A stretch of 64,000 nt of DNA from Dallia pectoralis (Eukaryota > Chordata > Actinopteri > Esociformes > Umbridae): the NCBI GenBank assembly GCA_029465975.1, contig CM055743.1, forward strand, positions 12,394,145-12,458,144, read 5' to 3'. A program made the position numbers and the translations under genes. Shown here in pieces: positions 43,503 to 55,403 of this stretch; position 1 is the first letter of the stretch, and the number at the start of each line of letters is the position of its first letter. The notes beneath the pieces are model-generated. The model was not told where the DNA came from and did not search any database. It saw only the letters and a program-made list of their open reading frames with translations.

Positions 43503-44483
43503 AATCAGAATCAGCTTTATTGGCCAAGTTTGCGTAAACAAACAAGGAATTTGACTCCGGTCAACTTAACTCTCTAAGTACAACAATGTACAACATTCAC
43601 TTTACAAAAAAAAGCTAAAAAATAAACAATAAGAGAATAAAAACAGAAATGACAGTAAGAAATATAAAAAAATACTGTAAGAAATATAGATTTGTATACA
43701 AATAAATATAGTGCAAAGTGGATCGTGTGCAATGGTAATATATTAATAACGGTTTGTGTAGATGTGGGGGAAAAAATATACATGATGTAGATAAGCAGAA
43801 CAGTGTTGGTTTATATTGTTCAGTGTAGGGCGGGGACTGTTATTGGGCGTTTAACAGAGTGACCGCTTGTGGGAAGAAGCTGTCCTTGTGTCTGCTGGTT
43901 TTGGCAAACAGTGCCCTGTAACGCCTACCGGAGGGAAGGAGGTTGAGGAGTTTGTGGCCAGGATGTGAGGGGTCTGCAGAGATCTTTGCTGCCCTTTTCC
44001 CGACCCTGGACCGGTACAGGTCCTGAATGGATGGGAGGTCAGCTCCGATGATCCTCTCCGCAGCTCTAATTGTTCGTTGCAGTCTGGCCCTGTCCTGTTT
44101 GGTGGCTGACCCAAACCAGACAGTGATGGAGGTGCAAATGACAGACTGAACGATGGCTGAGTAAAAGGTGATCATCAGCTCCTTGGGCAGGTTAAACTTC
44201 CTTAGCTGTCGCAGGAAGTATAACCTCTGCTGGGCCTTTTTCCGGACATAGTCAATGTGGATAGACCATTTTAGGTCCTGTGAGATGGTTGATCCCAGCA
44301 ACCTAAAGGAATCAACAGTGGACACTGTGTTGTTCTGGATTATGAGGGGGGGAGTAGGGGGGGACTTCTCCTGAAGTCCACTGTCATCTCCACAGTCTTT
44401 CCGGGGTTTAACTCCAGGTGGTTCTGGCTGCAACATTTGATCAGCTGTTCCACTTCCTGTCTGTAAGCAGACTCATCGCCAAT
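43503..44483 (-). mobile_element. 5'-truncated LINE (L2/Rex1-type) with 3' tail
   Basis: The minus strand carries the end of a LINE: the C-terminal reverse-transcriptase region (44483 to about 43848), then a 3' untranslated region, ending at 43503 in a short (GATTCT)n tail (AATCAGAATCAGAATCAGC on the plus strand). The coding part begins abruptly at about 44483 next to unrelated DNA, the usual 5' truncation of LINE insertions. Compared with the other LINE pieces in the window this copy is well preserved, so it is relatively young. Confidence 0.9.
43848..44483 (-). pseudogene. LINE reverse-transcriptase C-terminal region, one frameshift
   Basis: The frame starts as DESAYRQEVEQLIKCCSQ, then LELNPGKTVEMTVDFRR. 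It shifts frame at the C-run near 44345 and continues for about 165 codons with FRLLGSTISQDLKW, the KKAQQRLYFLRQLRKFNLP helix, VWFGSATKQDRARLQR, RIIGADLPSIQDLYRSR and the SHPGHKLLNLLPSGRRYR tail, ending LLNAQ. These are the thumb and post-reverse-transcriptase motifs of CR1/L2/Rex1-type elements. The catalytic YADD region lies upstream and is absent. Apart from the C-run shift the frame is intact. Confidence 0.88.
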
Positions 44484-45727
44484 TGGACTTTATTGGTGCC
44501 TGAGATCTGGCTTACGGTGGTGTCTTTCTAGTTTGGGTACCAGCCAATTAACACGGAGAACAAAGCAGAGCAGAATGTTTAGCCGACAGACTGGCACTCG
44601 AGGTGTGTGTGTATGAGTGTCCACGTGTGCCCGTGAAGTGCGGGCTCCCAGAGACGGGCATGTCAAAACAAGCCTGCTAACCAACGGCATTTGCTTCGCT
44701 ACATCCTTCCGATTAACCGTCGCCCGCGGGCGGAAGGGCAGTCTAAATTGACTCCGTCTACCGCAATCGCGGACAAACAAATATAGACCGAAGGCAAAGG
44801 GGATGAAACGGAGCGCTGGGCTGAGACAGGATCTCACCGTGTATTAGGACTTGAAGGGGAGAATTAGTTTACCGTCATGGATCATTCGTTGAGGAGGGAG
44901 TGGGTGTTGCCTGGCCTGACATCGTGCGCCATTGGAGCAGACAGCCGGGAAGGCTCCGGAATCACTTGGAATAACGCTCAGGTTTGAGACGTCAGACGCC
45001 AGAACCTTCGCATGAAAACACTGGTGACTCAGACGGTCAGCGGGCAACGTGAGCGTAGCATGGCTAATTCTAATGAGAATTGCAGCGCGTGGCCCCTCTC
45101 CATCTTTCCCTCTATCTTGTGGTCTCCCTCTCTCTCTCTCCATCTCTGTCTCCCTCTCTTTGTCACTCTCTCTCATCTCACTCTCTCCCGCGCCTCTGCA
45201 GCTTTCCGTCCGCTGATTGATGGGTAAATGCCGGCGCTAATTTGTAGGAAGTGGAGGGGAGGGTGCTTGACAACGGCTACAAAGCAGGAGAATGAAAGAA
45301 AGGGCGCGTCAGGAGCGAGGGGGAGCAGAGGAGCACAAGCAAACCCGTTGTCCGGGCCGTCTTTTTTAACCGCTGTTGCCCGTCGATGGCGGAGGAGGCA
45401 TCTGATTCCCGGCCTTGACAGCAGCCCGCCCCTTTTTATTTTGCCGTCTAGTGCACCCTTTCTTTCTCTTCTCGTCTCATCTCTCTCACCGCCTGCCTGT
45501 CTGTCCGTTACATCTCCCTTTCTTGTCTCCGTTCTGCCGTATCTCCGTTCTACAATCTCAATCTACACCGGCGGGGTAATTGCCGCCTGGCTCTCGGAGA
45601 TCTTAATCAAGGTGTGGGCGTGATCGAGCAAGCGGTCTAGATGAGGCGCTTAAGTAGCATTTAGGACGGAGGGGGAAGATGATATTTGGTGGGGGGGGCT
45701 AGTCTCAGACTCCGTTCCTAGACAAGA
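44484..45727. other. Unique sequence, CT-rich patches, no gene seen
   Basis: No exon supported. CT-rich simple sequence at 45110-45190 and 45450-45550. GC is higher than average but without a clear CpG-island promoter. Confidence 0.35.
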
Positions 45728-45842
45728 GTGTGTTTGGGAGAGAGAGGTGGGAGGGGGAGAGAGGGGGAGAGGGGTGGAGAGGGGGAGGGGGAGAGAGGGG
45801 GAGAGGGGGAGGGGGAGAGAGGGGGAGAGGGGGAGGTTGAGA
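45728..45842. repeat. G-rich simple repeat with quadruplex potential
   Basis: GGGAGAGAGGGGGAGAGGGG-type units with more than a dozen runs of three to five Gs separated by one to four bases. This is a strong G-quadruplex-forming pattern on the plus strand. Confidence 0.85.
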
Positions 45843-46157
45843 GACAGACTCTGCATCATGTCATCAGTCAATGGACTGCAGACCGAGTGAGCTGTGGTTT
45901 TATAAGTTCCAACACGTGAAAATAATCAAATACATCCAGAGGAAATGCTTGCATGTGGTTTTCTGGCTATAGTTGACTTCAGTGCAGTGTGTCATACATA
46001 ACGTACGTATGAATACACAGACACAGACAGAAACAAAGATTCCGGGTTTCTCACACCACAGATGCCAGGATGTGGGTCAGGACACTGGCACAATGTCCAT
46101 TGTCTGTTACCGATTGTCTGATTTAGATGATGACTCCTCTTGGGATAGTGATACGTA

Positions 46158-46232
46158 GCGGTGTGTGTGTGTGTGCGGATGCACGTGTGTGTGTGTGCGT
46201 GTGCGGATGCGCATGTGTGCGCGCGCGTGTGT
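46158..46232. repeat. (GT)n with GCGGATGC interruptions
   Basis: Alternating purine-pyrimidine GTGTGT and GCGCGCGC, a Z-DNA-prone sequence, with GCGGATGC repeated twice. Confidence 0.9.
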
Positions 46233-46689
46233 GCACTAGGTTGTCTCATGAGTCATCATGCTCAGGCTAAAGTGCATTTATTTATGAAGTCACATGCATT
46301 TCCCTCCAGACCTGTGACATAGTGCCTGGGGAAAAAAATGTTGGGGTGCCAGTGTGTTGTGTGTTTTACACACACAAACACGTACATACCTACATACATA
46401 CGTACGCATAAACAAACAAACAAGCTGATGACAATAAGGGCCAAAAACAATGAGCGTAAAAACCAAGTCAAGCAATTTTTGTTGCCAGAGATGTATGCAG
46501 TCAGGCATATCAACGGGCACACTCAGTGTCAGGAGGGCCTAATGCTGACGCAATGACACCCCCTCTGGTGGTCATATTCCTCTTCACATCCACTAGGTCA
46601 CTGCTGCCGCTCGGAATCAAGAAGAGTGTGTGTGTGTGTCAAACCAGCGCCATTTGGGTGAAACTGATCCCGTTCCATTCGGATTTAAG

Positions 46690-46800
46690 AGCGTTGTGAG
46701 AAAGAAAAGCTTTGAGAGCACAGCTGCCAGCCTGTGCAATAGTCTTCCAAAAAAGTAATTACTTCAAGTTCTCTCTCAAAACAACGGTATACTAGTCTGA
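46690..46800 (+). pseudogene. Possible LINE C-terminal fragment
   Basis: A plus frame reads RKKSFESTAASLCNSLPKK, resembling the SF...AA-LWNSLP motif near the end of L2/CR1-type LINE proteins. Short, with an early stop. Confidence 0.4.
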
Positions 46801-49186
46801 AGTGAGCAATACAATGCAGTACTTGGGCTTGGAGAAAGAACAGATACAGAATGGATCTGCTGTGGACAGTACTGTGTTAAATGTCATACGAAGACAATGG
46901 AAAATGTCTGTTGTGTCTCTATTATGTCATATTGTTGAGCAAAATTTAAATCAACCAATTCATTTTTGTTTTTCCTGTCTGTGTGTCTGTGCTTTGGTGT
47001 TCAAACTGTCTGTGCGTCTGTGTTGGTGTGTGTTTGTTACATGCTTTTGTGTGCAATGCATGTGCACATTTGCTATGTGTTCCTGTCGTCGCGTGGGATC
47101 GGCGTTTGGAAGGCTGCTGCTCGCTCACTAGACTCTAGTTGGAAGTCATTTCCACTGCTGTTCGTCCCAGTAAGTGTGCGTCTGGAACAACACCATCTGA
47201 TAGGAATATATAACGCTGCTGACTGCTACGTAGCAGTACTGCACAGCAGTGTCAAGTCAGAGTGACAATCTGGGTGTGTACCTCCATCAACACCGAGATC
47301 TGCTATCAGCCTGTCAGCCAGGGATTCTGGGTAGGTGCCGAAGAGAGACAATGAGAGAACCGGGTGGAGGGGAGAAATGTATGCATAGGAAAGGAGGGGT
47401 TAGGAAGGAGTAGAGGAAGAAGAAAAGAGATCAACTAAGATGAGGAGAGAGAGGTTGATGGAGAGGGGAGGAAAAGGAGAGAAAGAAAGATATCCAAAAG
47501 CTATCAGGGCAACACAACGATTTCTTCGGCAACAGACCTAGTGATAATTACCTGAAAGCAGAGGCCCCGCCTTCGTATGAATGGGGCCGTAATCCATATC
47601 TGACTTTTATTAACGCAGTTAAACCAATAAATCTTGGCCAACACTACAAGGCTGCCACTAGCAGTTAGCTAGCAGTAAGCTAGCAGTTAGCTAGCCGTTA
47701 GCACATTACCCGAGTTGTCCATTCACTGGCGCAACTCCCGGACAATAACTACACTAATTCACTGTGCTGGTTATTATAAAGCTTATTGATCCTCAGAACA
47801 GACATATAAGAGCTATTAAACCAATGCTTTGTTAGCAGTAGCAGGCTTCTTACGTTCGCTAGCCAGCCGAAGCTAGATTAAACAACCACAAACTTACAAC
47901 GCTGGGACACGTCCCTGAATAGACATTTTTTCCTCCCTTTTCAAAATATCTGTCTGTTGCAGAAATACCCACGTCTATATTATGTGCCACTAACATTTGA
48001 GTAAAGATGTATAAAAGGTGAACATTAGTGAATTATTTTCCAATAAAAGGACAGTAAAACCCCAGAAATGTTTAATCTAGAAAACCTCCCTTACCCTACA
48101 TGGGCTTCTTCCACAGAAATGTCTACATCAGTCTTTTCAGGTCCCTCCTCCTCACTTTTCGAGACCTAGCCCACCCCATTCAACTTGACAAATGCATTAT
48201 CAAGCCTTCATTAGGTACATATTAGGTACATTAGCCTAGTGTTGTAAATTAATCAGGTGCTTCCACTAAATAAGGATGGAAACCCACCTGTGACTCACCA
48301 GCATTTTCCGCTTACAGAGTAACACTGGCAGACTGGCTCTTGAACTGTAACTTCCTCCGAATAGGAAAGCCATCAAGTGCGAGTGGGCAAGGCCTAACCA
48401 TGTATATGGCACGCTCAGTTATAAATACATGTCCAGCACGTCCGACAGATGTGCATCCGAAACACATCAAGGTGACAAAGCAATGACAGACACATTTCAC
48501 TCACCCCCCCAATATTTTAGGATGTTTTTAATGCCTACAGAACATTCATAGTTTGCGTTTAATCATGTCATTTGAAAGGCACTTAGCATTCCGCAAGCAC
48601 CCTCTTTTGCTCGAGAAACACACATACCTGCAGGTCCTTTGTTGGCAGCTCTGTGGAGAGCAAGAGAGAAGAGGCTATTCAGAGGATACCTGAGAATGTC
48701 CCATTTGTATTCATGCAAATCTCTCTCTACTGGGAAAAGCTAATGGGGGTTAACAGGACTTCACTTGTACACATGCTGTGCTGGGCTATTGCCTGCAGCT
48801 TCACACTTCTTCTGCAGAGTTCCTGTTTACTGTGGAGGCCCAGCCAATGTCTACCTTAAACCTAGAAAACGGCCGGTAATATAAGGTGTGTGTGTGCTTG
48901 CGAAAGAAGTGGGTGTTGGGGCTGGTGGCAGGAGAGCCTGTCCCTGCCAAACCCACTATAGAAAAACATATTCATAATTTAAGACATGTCAGAATGGTTG
49001 TCATCACGTGATGTTCCTACCCACAGACACGCGCACGCACTCACACACACACACAGCATTCTAATTTTGTTTCTGCTGGGCAATGGGACCAGTCTGGATC
49101 AAAGGGCTCCCTCATGTAGACCTTACACAATCTGTAACACACTCACACGTTCACTCCCTCTGCCCTCTACGCACCAGGATGATTCC
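46801..49186. other. Unique sequence with a small GCTAGCAGTTA repeat
   Basis: No gene recognised. TTAGCTAGC-type tandem pieces lie at about 47645-47703, a motif frequent in fish introns. A purine-rich patch is at 47400-47490. Confidence 0.4.
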
Positions 49187-49217
49187 CCGCTGTGTGTGTG
49201 TGTGTGTGTGTGTGTCG
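49187..49217. repeat. (GT)n microsatellite
   Basis: GTGTGTGTGT run. Confidence 0.95.
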
Positions 49218-49960
49218 GAATGTCCCATTAAATCAGTATGGAGTGTGTCTACATACATATAAATCTACAGTAACAACATACACTGGATGCACTCCAACAC
49301 ATTATGTTCTCCATTTGTCTTTCTCGCATTGATTCAATTTAACAGAACTGCATTTCAAACCTAATCCAATGAACAGGGTATATACATGTATCGCTTTCAT
49401 AATTAAATTAGGTGAGTTAACACTACATCTACAAACATTTATAATTCATTCTGCATGTATGATATGTCAATAACCAGATCCTATATGAACCATGCTCAGT
49501 GTTCTTCAGAATTTATCATGTATTAGTTAAATGAGTTCTCAATATCAGTCACTGCAAATATAAAACAGACCACAACTGAGATATCTATCGTGCACAAAAA
49601 CTCCAGCGCTGCCAGAAAATTAAAAAACAAAACCCGTTGTGCAATTACAGTTTTGTTGTGTTCATCATGACATCTATATATATTCAGAACCAATTTTACA
49701 TCATAAATAAAAACATATAGTTACCAATTCCCCATACTGGTTTAGAGTAAATAACACTTACGAAAGAACAACTACATTAAAATGTCATTTGTGCAGGTGG
49801 AAAAGAATGAATCCCAGGATGCACTGGTAAAATGAAGTAGGGTAAATAATAAGTAGGGTAAATAATTGGGTTCCAAATGAACAAATCAAAAGAGGTATTT
49901 GTAGGACTCTGATAAAAGACAAGAAACCTCAGTTAAACCTCATTAACGATGTTAATCACA
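49218..49960. other. AT-rich sequence, nothing recognised
   Basis: Contains only a small AAGTAGGGTAAATAAT duplication (about 49838-49868). Confidence 0.4.
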
Positions 49961-49964
49961 CAGG

Positions 49965-50255
49965 TGAATGCAAAACACACCATGCCGGGGGGAAATGAGA
50001 TTCAGATTCAAAGTATTTTATTTATCAAAAGCCGCTTTAATCAGAGTGTCCTTCTGAGGGTGTGCACATTTATGCAACCAGGCAATTGTATTGTAATTCC
50101 CCCTCAAATATTTCAGTGTGTTTTTCAATTGAATTGTTCAGGTTATAGGTCACATTAAAAGTGGAAAACGTTCTGAGATTATATTTTCACATCACAGAAA
50201 CCTGGCATTTTACCAAGGGTGTGTAAACCATTTATATCCACTGTACATACAATAC
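49965..50255 (+). mobile_element. Tc1-like element, 3' end with terminal repeat
   Basis: The sequence GGTTATAGGTCACATTAAAA, then TCACAGAAACCTGGCATTTT, then ACCAAGGGTGTGTAAACC and TTTATATCCACTGTA is the 3' untranslated region and inverted-repeat end of a common fish Tc1-like family. The transposase part to the left is missing or unrecognisable. Confidence 0.75.
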
Positions 50256-50815
50256 AATAATGCAATTACTAGCAATTGGAGCAATTGGAGCAGATGTAGA
50301 AATAGGGACATCAGAAAACGGTTTCCAGAGCACCAGGAAGACAACCATTTACAATTTGAGCTCTATCAGTCCATTGTGAGGCAGCAAATCATTACCAAAT
50401 GGAGAGCATTTAACATGACTGCAACTCAGCCTAAAAGTGGACACAAGAGCAAAAGATACACAAGAGACCTTTTTTTATTTCAACCCAAACATTTGCAGAC
50501 AACTCTAAATTTGCAGACTGCTCTTGCCCCAACTCAGGTTACTGTGCACACATCAAACAATGAGAAGAAAACTCAATTGAAATTGCATTTGCTCAAAAGA
50601 ACCAGACTGCGTTGCCAGACGCCGCCAGGATAAACCTGAAGGTTTCTGGAAATCCATCCTACCACCAAAAGAACCTCATCCCAACAAACAAGCATGATGG
50701 TGGGAGTGTCAAGGTGTGGGGCTACTTTTCCATTCCTGGACGTGGTCGCCAGCACATCATTAAGGAAACCATGATGAAGCCACATGCTATTGAATTTTTG
50801 CACCTCTACTAATTA
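50256..50815 (+). mobile_element. Tc1-like transposase relic
   Basis: Blocks on the plus strand are CAGTCCATTGTGAGGCAGC, CATTACCAAATGGAGAGC, ACTGCAACTCAGCCTAAAAG and GTGGACACAAGAGC (DNA-binding half). After a deletion they continue AACAAACAAGCATGATGGTG, GGAGTGTCAAGGTGTGGGGC (HGGGSVKVWG), TTCCATTCCTGGACG and ATTAAGGAAACCATGATGAAG. Frames are broken. Confidence 0.75.
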
Positions 50816-50965
50816 ATTTTTAGTTTGTACTTTTCAACAAAGCTCATGGTATCCTCTAAGCCTACATATGGAATGGGTAACCATAAAAGGAATATAAAAC
50901 TGGTTTTGATTAAATCATAGACTGGTTCTGATTAAATCGATATTAGAAAAATATTAAGGCAGCGC

Positions 50966-51460
50966 TCTATGGCGATGAGCCAAAATATGATGACTACTCA
51001 CAGGTGAAGCGAATGACATTGATCAGCTTCTCAAAAGGAACATGTCCAGGTCTGGGTAAGTTAGAAAGTAACAATCCATTTCCGTAGTCAACATGTTGGA
51101 TGCATGAGAAATTGTCAGGAGTAAAGACCTAACTTTGACAAGGGCCATATTATTATAGTCAGACAAGTGGATCAGAGCATCTCTGAAAAGGCACGGTTTG
51201 TGGGGTGCTCTTAGTCAGCAGTGTTGAGTACCTACCAACAGGGGTTCAGCAGGGACAAACCAAACACCAGTGACATTGGGTTGGGTGTCCAATGTGATAT
51301 ACAAGGACAACAAAGTCTGGCCTGAATGGACAGAAAGATTACATTGGCACAAGATAGTTACCTCAGGAATGTGTCATATCACACGATGCATTGCACCCTG
51401 CTGTGTGTGGGGCTGCGTATAGCTGCAGATCAGTCAGAATAGTGACTCCTATCTGATGCC
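50966..51460 (+). mobile_element. Tc1-like element, 5' part (GATGAGCCAAAACAT family)
   Basis: Begins CGATGAGCCAAAATATGATG, then ACTCACAGGTGAAGCGAATG, ACATTGATCAGCTTCTC, ACTTTGACAAGGGCCATAT, GGATCAGAGCATCTCTGAAA, TGTGGGGTGCTCTTAG, TTGAGTACCTACCAACAGG and AGTTACCTCAGGAATGTG. It is the DNA-binding half with stops and small indels, truncated at about 51460. Confidence 0.8.
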
Positions 51461-51499
51461 AGGAGTTTCATGGACAGGAGATTGCCCCAAACTTGCCCT

Positions 51500-52095
51500 C
51501 AACCGGTGTGTGTTTTTACTCCAGGGAGAAACCTGCTAACGCAGCAATTGTACCTAGTACGATGAGACTACAAAACACCCTTATCTTAGATGGCATCAGA
51601 TATAGCGCAAGTGGTCAGCTACCTGGTAGAAATCCTGTGGCCAAAGCAAAGAGACACCAAACATCCCTGCTTGTAAGCACATTTAATGTGTGCTATTTCG
51701 AGAATTTGCCAAACCTCCTGTTTCAGACAACAAAGTTAAAAGAAGAATCGATGACATGTCCGCTGACATCAAGGGGACCATGCCGGAGAAGCTCAGGAAA
51801 AGTGAAAAAGTTTGACCTGCGGATGAGTCCAGTGATAAAAGCAGGGTAAACCTCGCTCACCTTGAAGACATGTTCAGCCATCTAATGAGCCCAATTAAAA
51901 TGCAGGTAGGAAATGAGAGCATCCTGACAGTTACTGACAACATCCAGGGTTTACGGTCCAAGTTGAGCATTTGGCAAGAGACAGTAAATGAGGGGTCCTT
52001 GAAGATGTTCCTTCTGGCATCGGTTGTGCCAGCACCATAACATGAATGGTATGATTGGATCCGAGACACGTTCAATCCACAGCCTCTCTCAGTTA
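51500..52095 (+). pseudogene. hAT-type (ZBED5/SCAND3-like) transposase relic
   Basis: Three pieces of a hAT-superfamily transposase are in order on the plus strand. First comes a BED-finger-like piece (EKPANAAIVPSTMR, about 51525). Next is a segment with AKAKRHQTS, then PPVSDNKVKRRIDDMSADIK ending in a stop at about 51817 (the SDNTVKRRIDDMA signature preceding the catalytic domain). After a large internal deletion, a third block starts LAHLEDMFSHLMSP and runs through VTDNIQGLRSKLSIW and VNEGSLKMFLL. This is the region after the catalytic core in domesticated relatives. The central catalytic acidic residues are deleted or frameshifted. No terminal repeats are seen. Confidence 0.75.
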
Positions 52096-54104
52096 AGCTA
52101 CTTCGCCTGCACTAATTAAATGTGTATAGAGTATTTAATATGTCTGTTTCCTATTTACCATGCCACTTAAAGGCCGGTCCTTGAACTTCACACATTTTTC
52201 CTTCTACGAACATTTCGACCCACCACGTGCGCGTTTCAGCAACCAGTTGCCATTCAGGTTAGACAATACATACGAAACTAGATTTATGTCATGTTGGTGT
52301 GCCCCAAGGTTTTTGGTTTTAGCAAAGTGTGACATGGTATTAGAAAGGTGACATATTCACAGAAGACAACAGCAGTTGAGCTTTATAGTGTCAACTAAAG
52401 CAATCAGGCTTATAATGTCAGGTTTGGACAAATTATTCCGCCCCCCTGGGGTCAGAGGAGAACAAACAGAAGTAGTAGTAACAACAGTTGGCATAGTTGT
52501 AGCATTAATAGTTGCAGTACTATTACTTATTATTATTAGCAATAGCAGTAAAATAGTAGAAAAGGCAGGTGCACAAACCTCTGAAATCATGACCTAGAAT
52601 GGTCTAAGATTCTGCCTCTGGTAAACATATACTGCAGCAAGATTGACATAATTCCAGGGCAACAGTATTTCAATGCTCCACTCTCACTCTCATTTCCTCC
52701 GTCAATAAAAAGCATAAAATTTTGCTACGCAAAAAGAAACAGATCTAAAACCGAGAAACACGACCTCTGGACCTCCAGAAGTCTGTCACAAACAGAGTGT
52801 CACAGCCAAGGGAGGGACACTACCTCAGCTCCACAGCAGCTGTCTGCCTGGACATCATCACCAGAGTGTCTCGGTCGGCACTAGTGGCAGAGGGTAGATA
52901 CGTGCTGACGTGGACAGGTTGCCTTGTCTCCTACCCCCGGATATGTCTCTTCCAGATCCGGATGGCTTCGCACGAACCGGAGACCTCCTCTGAAGGCCAC
53001 GGAAAGTCCACGTCAGAGGTGGCGTGACTGGAAAGGTTGCCGTGCAAACAGACAAGAACAGCCGGAGAGGACAGGATAGGAAGTGACACGTGCTTTCGTC
53101 AAACCCCGTTTCGGTTTCCACGGACACATACATTTTCCTCATTCTATATTACCAATTGTCAAGGCAACAACCCGTTCGCCATCTTCATTTTTATTCTGTC
53201 CCAGTGAGTAATAAGACAGGCGGAACAACACAGTTCATCCAAACCCACACCTGAGAAAGACAGAGACAAGATCTAACCCTGGACGGGTTGTTAATCTCGC
53301 CCCGGCCTGTTGGTCAGGCGTTCTCTTTTCAATAAGACATTATTAATGCCATTTTTGGTACTTTTATATAAAACCCAGCCGCTCAGCGGCCAGCGCATCA
53401 ACCGAAATGGCAAGGGATGTCTGCGCTCGATATCTTTGTCAGATATATTGTAATTGTGTGGGGCAGGGTGGCAGAACCCGGCTGGTCGCAATATTGCAAA
53501 GGGTATTTCCCCCGAGTCTCTGGCGCTTAAACAGCCTCTCTCAGTCCGCCTCTCTCAGTCAGCCTCTCTCTCTCTCTTCTGCTTTCCTCATTCTTAGCCC
53601 TCTCTCTTTCTCTAAATATATCCTCCCTCTCAGCCCGTGTCAGTTTTTCCATCTTCCTCGCCGTTTCCTCTTTCTCCTCTGCCGCTCCCCCTCTCGCTCA
53701 GTCTGTCTGACGGCCACCGGGAAAAACAGCCGTCACGCCTTTCGCTCTCCCCGGCGCATGAAGCTCCTGATATCAAAGAGAACGACAACGGTATGAGCTG
53801 TGCCTCTGCAATGCTGGGGCGGTAAAAATGTGATTGCCGTGGGCTTGTTAGGGTCTCATGAGCACGCGAACACGAGCGCCAAAAGCTGCCGACTCACGGG
53901 CAAACATTTCAGTAACGCACGTATACATATTCGCGTAACAATAACGCCCATCAAAATGAGGGAAGGAAACTAAGCATGCATGATAGAGAGAGAGAACACC
54001 GGGATAAACGGAGGGAAAGGAAGTAGAGAATTGGCATATGGAGAAAGGAAAAGAGAGTCATCAAGGGAGAGAAATAGTCTAGGCAGATTGGAGATGGTTG
54101 GAAA
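52096..54104. other. Unique sequence, no gene seen
   Basis: Includes an AGT/ATT trinucleotide-rich patch (52465-52560) that produces a membrane-like open frame by chance, and CT-rich runs at 53525-53600. The 94-codon minus frame at 52858-53142 has no recognised motif. Confidence 0.35.
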
Positions 54105-54529
54105 TACACTGATGAGCCAAAACATGCTGTCTGCGGACTGCTGAAACAGCGCCGACCCGTCACGGACTCGGCAGGGACCCCTGAAGGTGACATCGAGACA
54201 TTGGCAGCAGATCCTTCAAGTCCTGTAAGTGGTGAGATGGAGCCGCCCTGGATTGGACTTGGTCCAGCACGTGCCACAGACGCTCAATCGGATTGAGATC
54301 TGGGGAATTCGGAGGCCAGGGAAAAACCTTGAACTCTTCGTTGTGTTCCTCAAACCATTCCCAAACAATGTGTGCAGTGTGGCAGGGCGCATTATCTCGC
54401 TGAAATAAGACAAACGGCAAATTCCATTGTCATGAAGAGGTGGACGTGGGCGCTAACAGTGTTTAGGTAGGTGGCACGTGTCAAATTGACGTCCACATAA
54501 ATGGCATAACGTTTTGGCTCATTAGTGCA
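54105..54529 (-). mobile_element. Short internally deleted Tc1-like copy with both ends
   Basis: About 421 bp between CACTGATGAGCCAAAACATG (54107) and the inverse TAACGTTTTGGCTCATTAGTG-type end at 54527. The left flank is TA, the right is mutated to CA. The minus frame 54160-54420 keeps catalytic blocks (RDNAPCHTAHIVWEWFEEHN, then NSPDLNPIERLWHVLDQ with the last glutamate present). The DNA-binding domain and first catalytic residue are deleted. Such deletion copies can be mobilised in trans while a full-length source is active. Confidence 0.88.
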
Positions 54530-55403
54530 AAGCCTTCTGGGGGTTATCTGGTTCGGAGGCAGGGGGCCACTGGTGCTGTAACAGCCTTAATCTTTTCTCC
54601 TATAACTCTCGTTTTCTATTCCCCTGTCGGTCTCATTCTTTCGCTCTGTTCATTTCCACTTGGCTGGACAGAGCGAGAGAGAGTGTGAACGATGAGGCCC
54701 TAATTCTCTCTCTCTCACAGACACAACACAGTTTCTTCTGGCCCGGCTGGACTTCAGACGGCACAGGTCCAATTTTAAGCGGGATAAAGTTCAAAAGTAC
54801 AGGAGCAGCAACAGAGAGAGAAAGAGAGAAAAAGTTTGGTTGGGGAACGAAGTGGCGGTGGAGGGAAAAACGGATGCCTCATGTACTTTTCTGGAAGATG
54901 AACATTTTCTTGAGAAATGCGAGGAGTAAATTCAAGCACTTTCTTTCAAGGCTCTGTTGCAAATCCGAAGGGGGATGGATGAGTGAGCATCTTTGCAACT
55001 GGTGCCTCGCCGAGTGAAAGTATGTCGCCAGAGAAAAACCCTCCCATCCCTCGGTCCAGAACGTTTCAAAAGGTAATTTGTCGCCATCTCACTTAAATTG
55101 CATTGGACTTTAAAAATGTAACTTATTTTATGGGTAAACGATACAGAGACAGTGTGAGTGTGTGCTCCCACAGAGAGAGTTACTGATACCCAGTAGGGCT
55201 CTGTCTGGCTCCGGAACAGGCAGTTCAACCTTAGAATGAACTTTTAAGTAACTATCTGACATTTTCATGATTGTCCTATGATTGTCTATTAACACTGTTG
55301 GATTTGCCAAGTGGGGCCAATTTGCTCCCTTTATTGCAGTTATTAAATCAAACTCCTTTTCATTATTCAGCCATAGCGTATTTAACCATTTTGCTACGGA
55401 ACC
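54530..55403. other. Unique sequence, no gene seen
   Basis: No motif in the 98-110 codon frames around 54685-55228. Confidence 0.4.

Noticed and set aside
43840..44436. 198-codon minus-strand frame as a host gene
   Set aside because: Its motifs are those of a LINE reverse transcriptase C-terminus. The first about 25 residues are in the wrong frame before a C-run shift.
52376..52597. 73-codon frame with a membrane-like segment
   Set aside because: The hydrophobic run comes from an AGT/ATT trinucleotide-rich patch that gives Val/Ile codons by composition. There is no homologue I recognise and no gene context.
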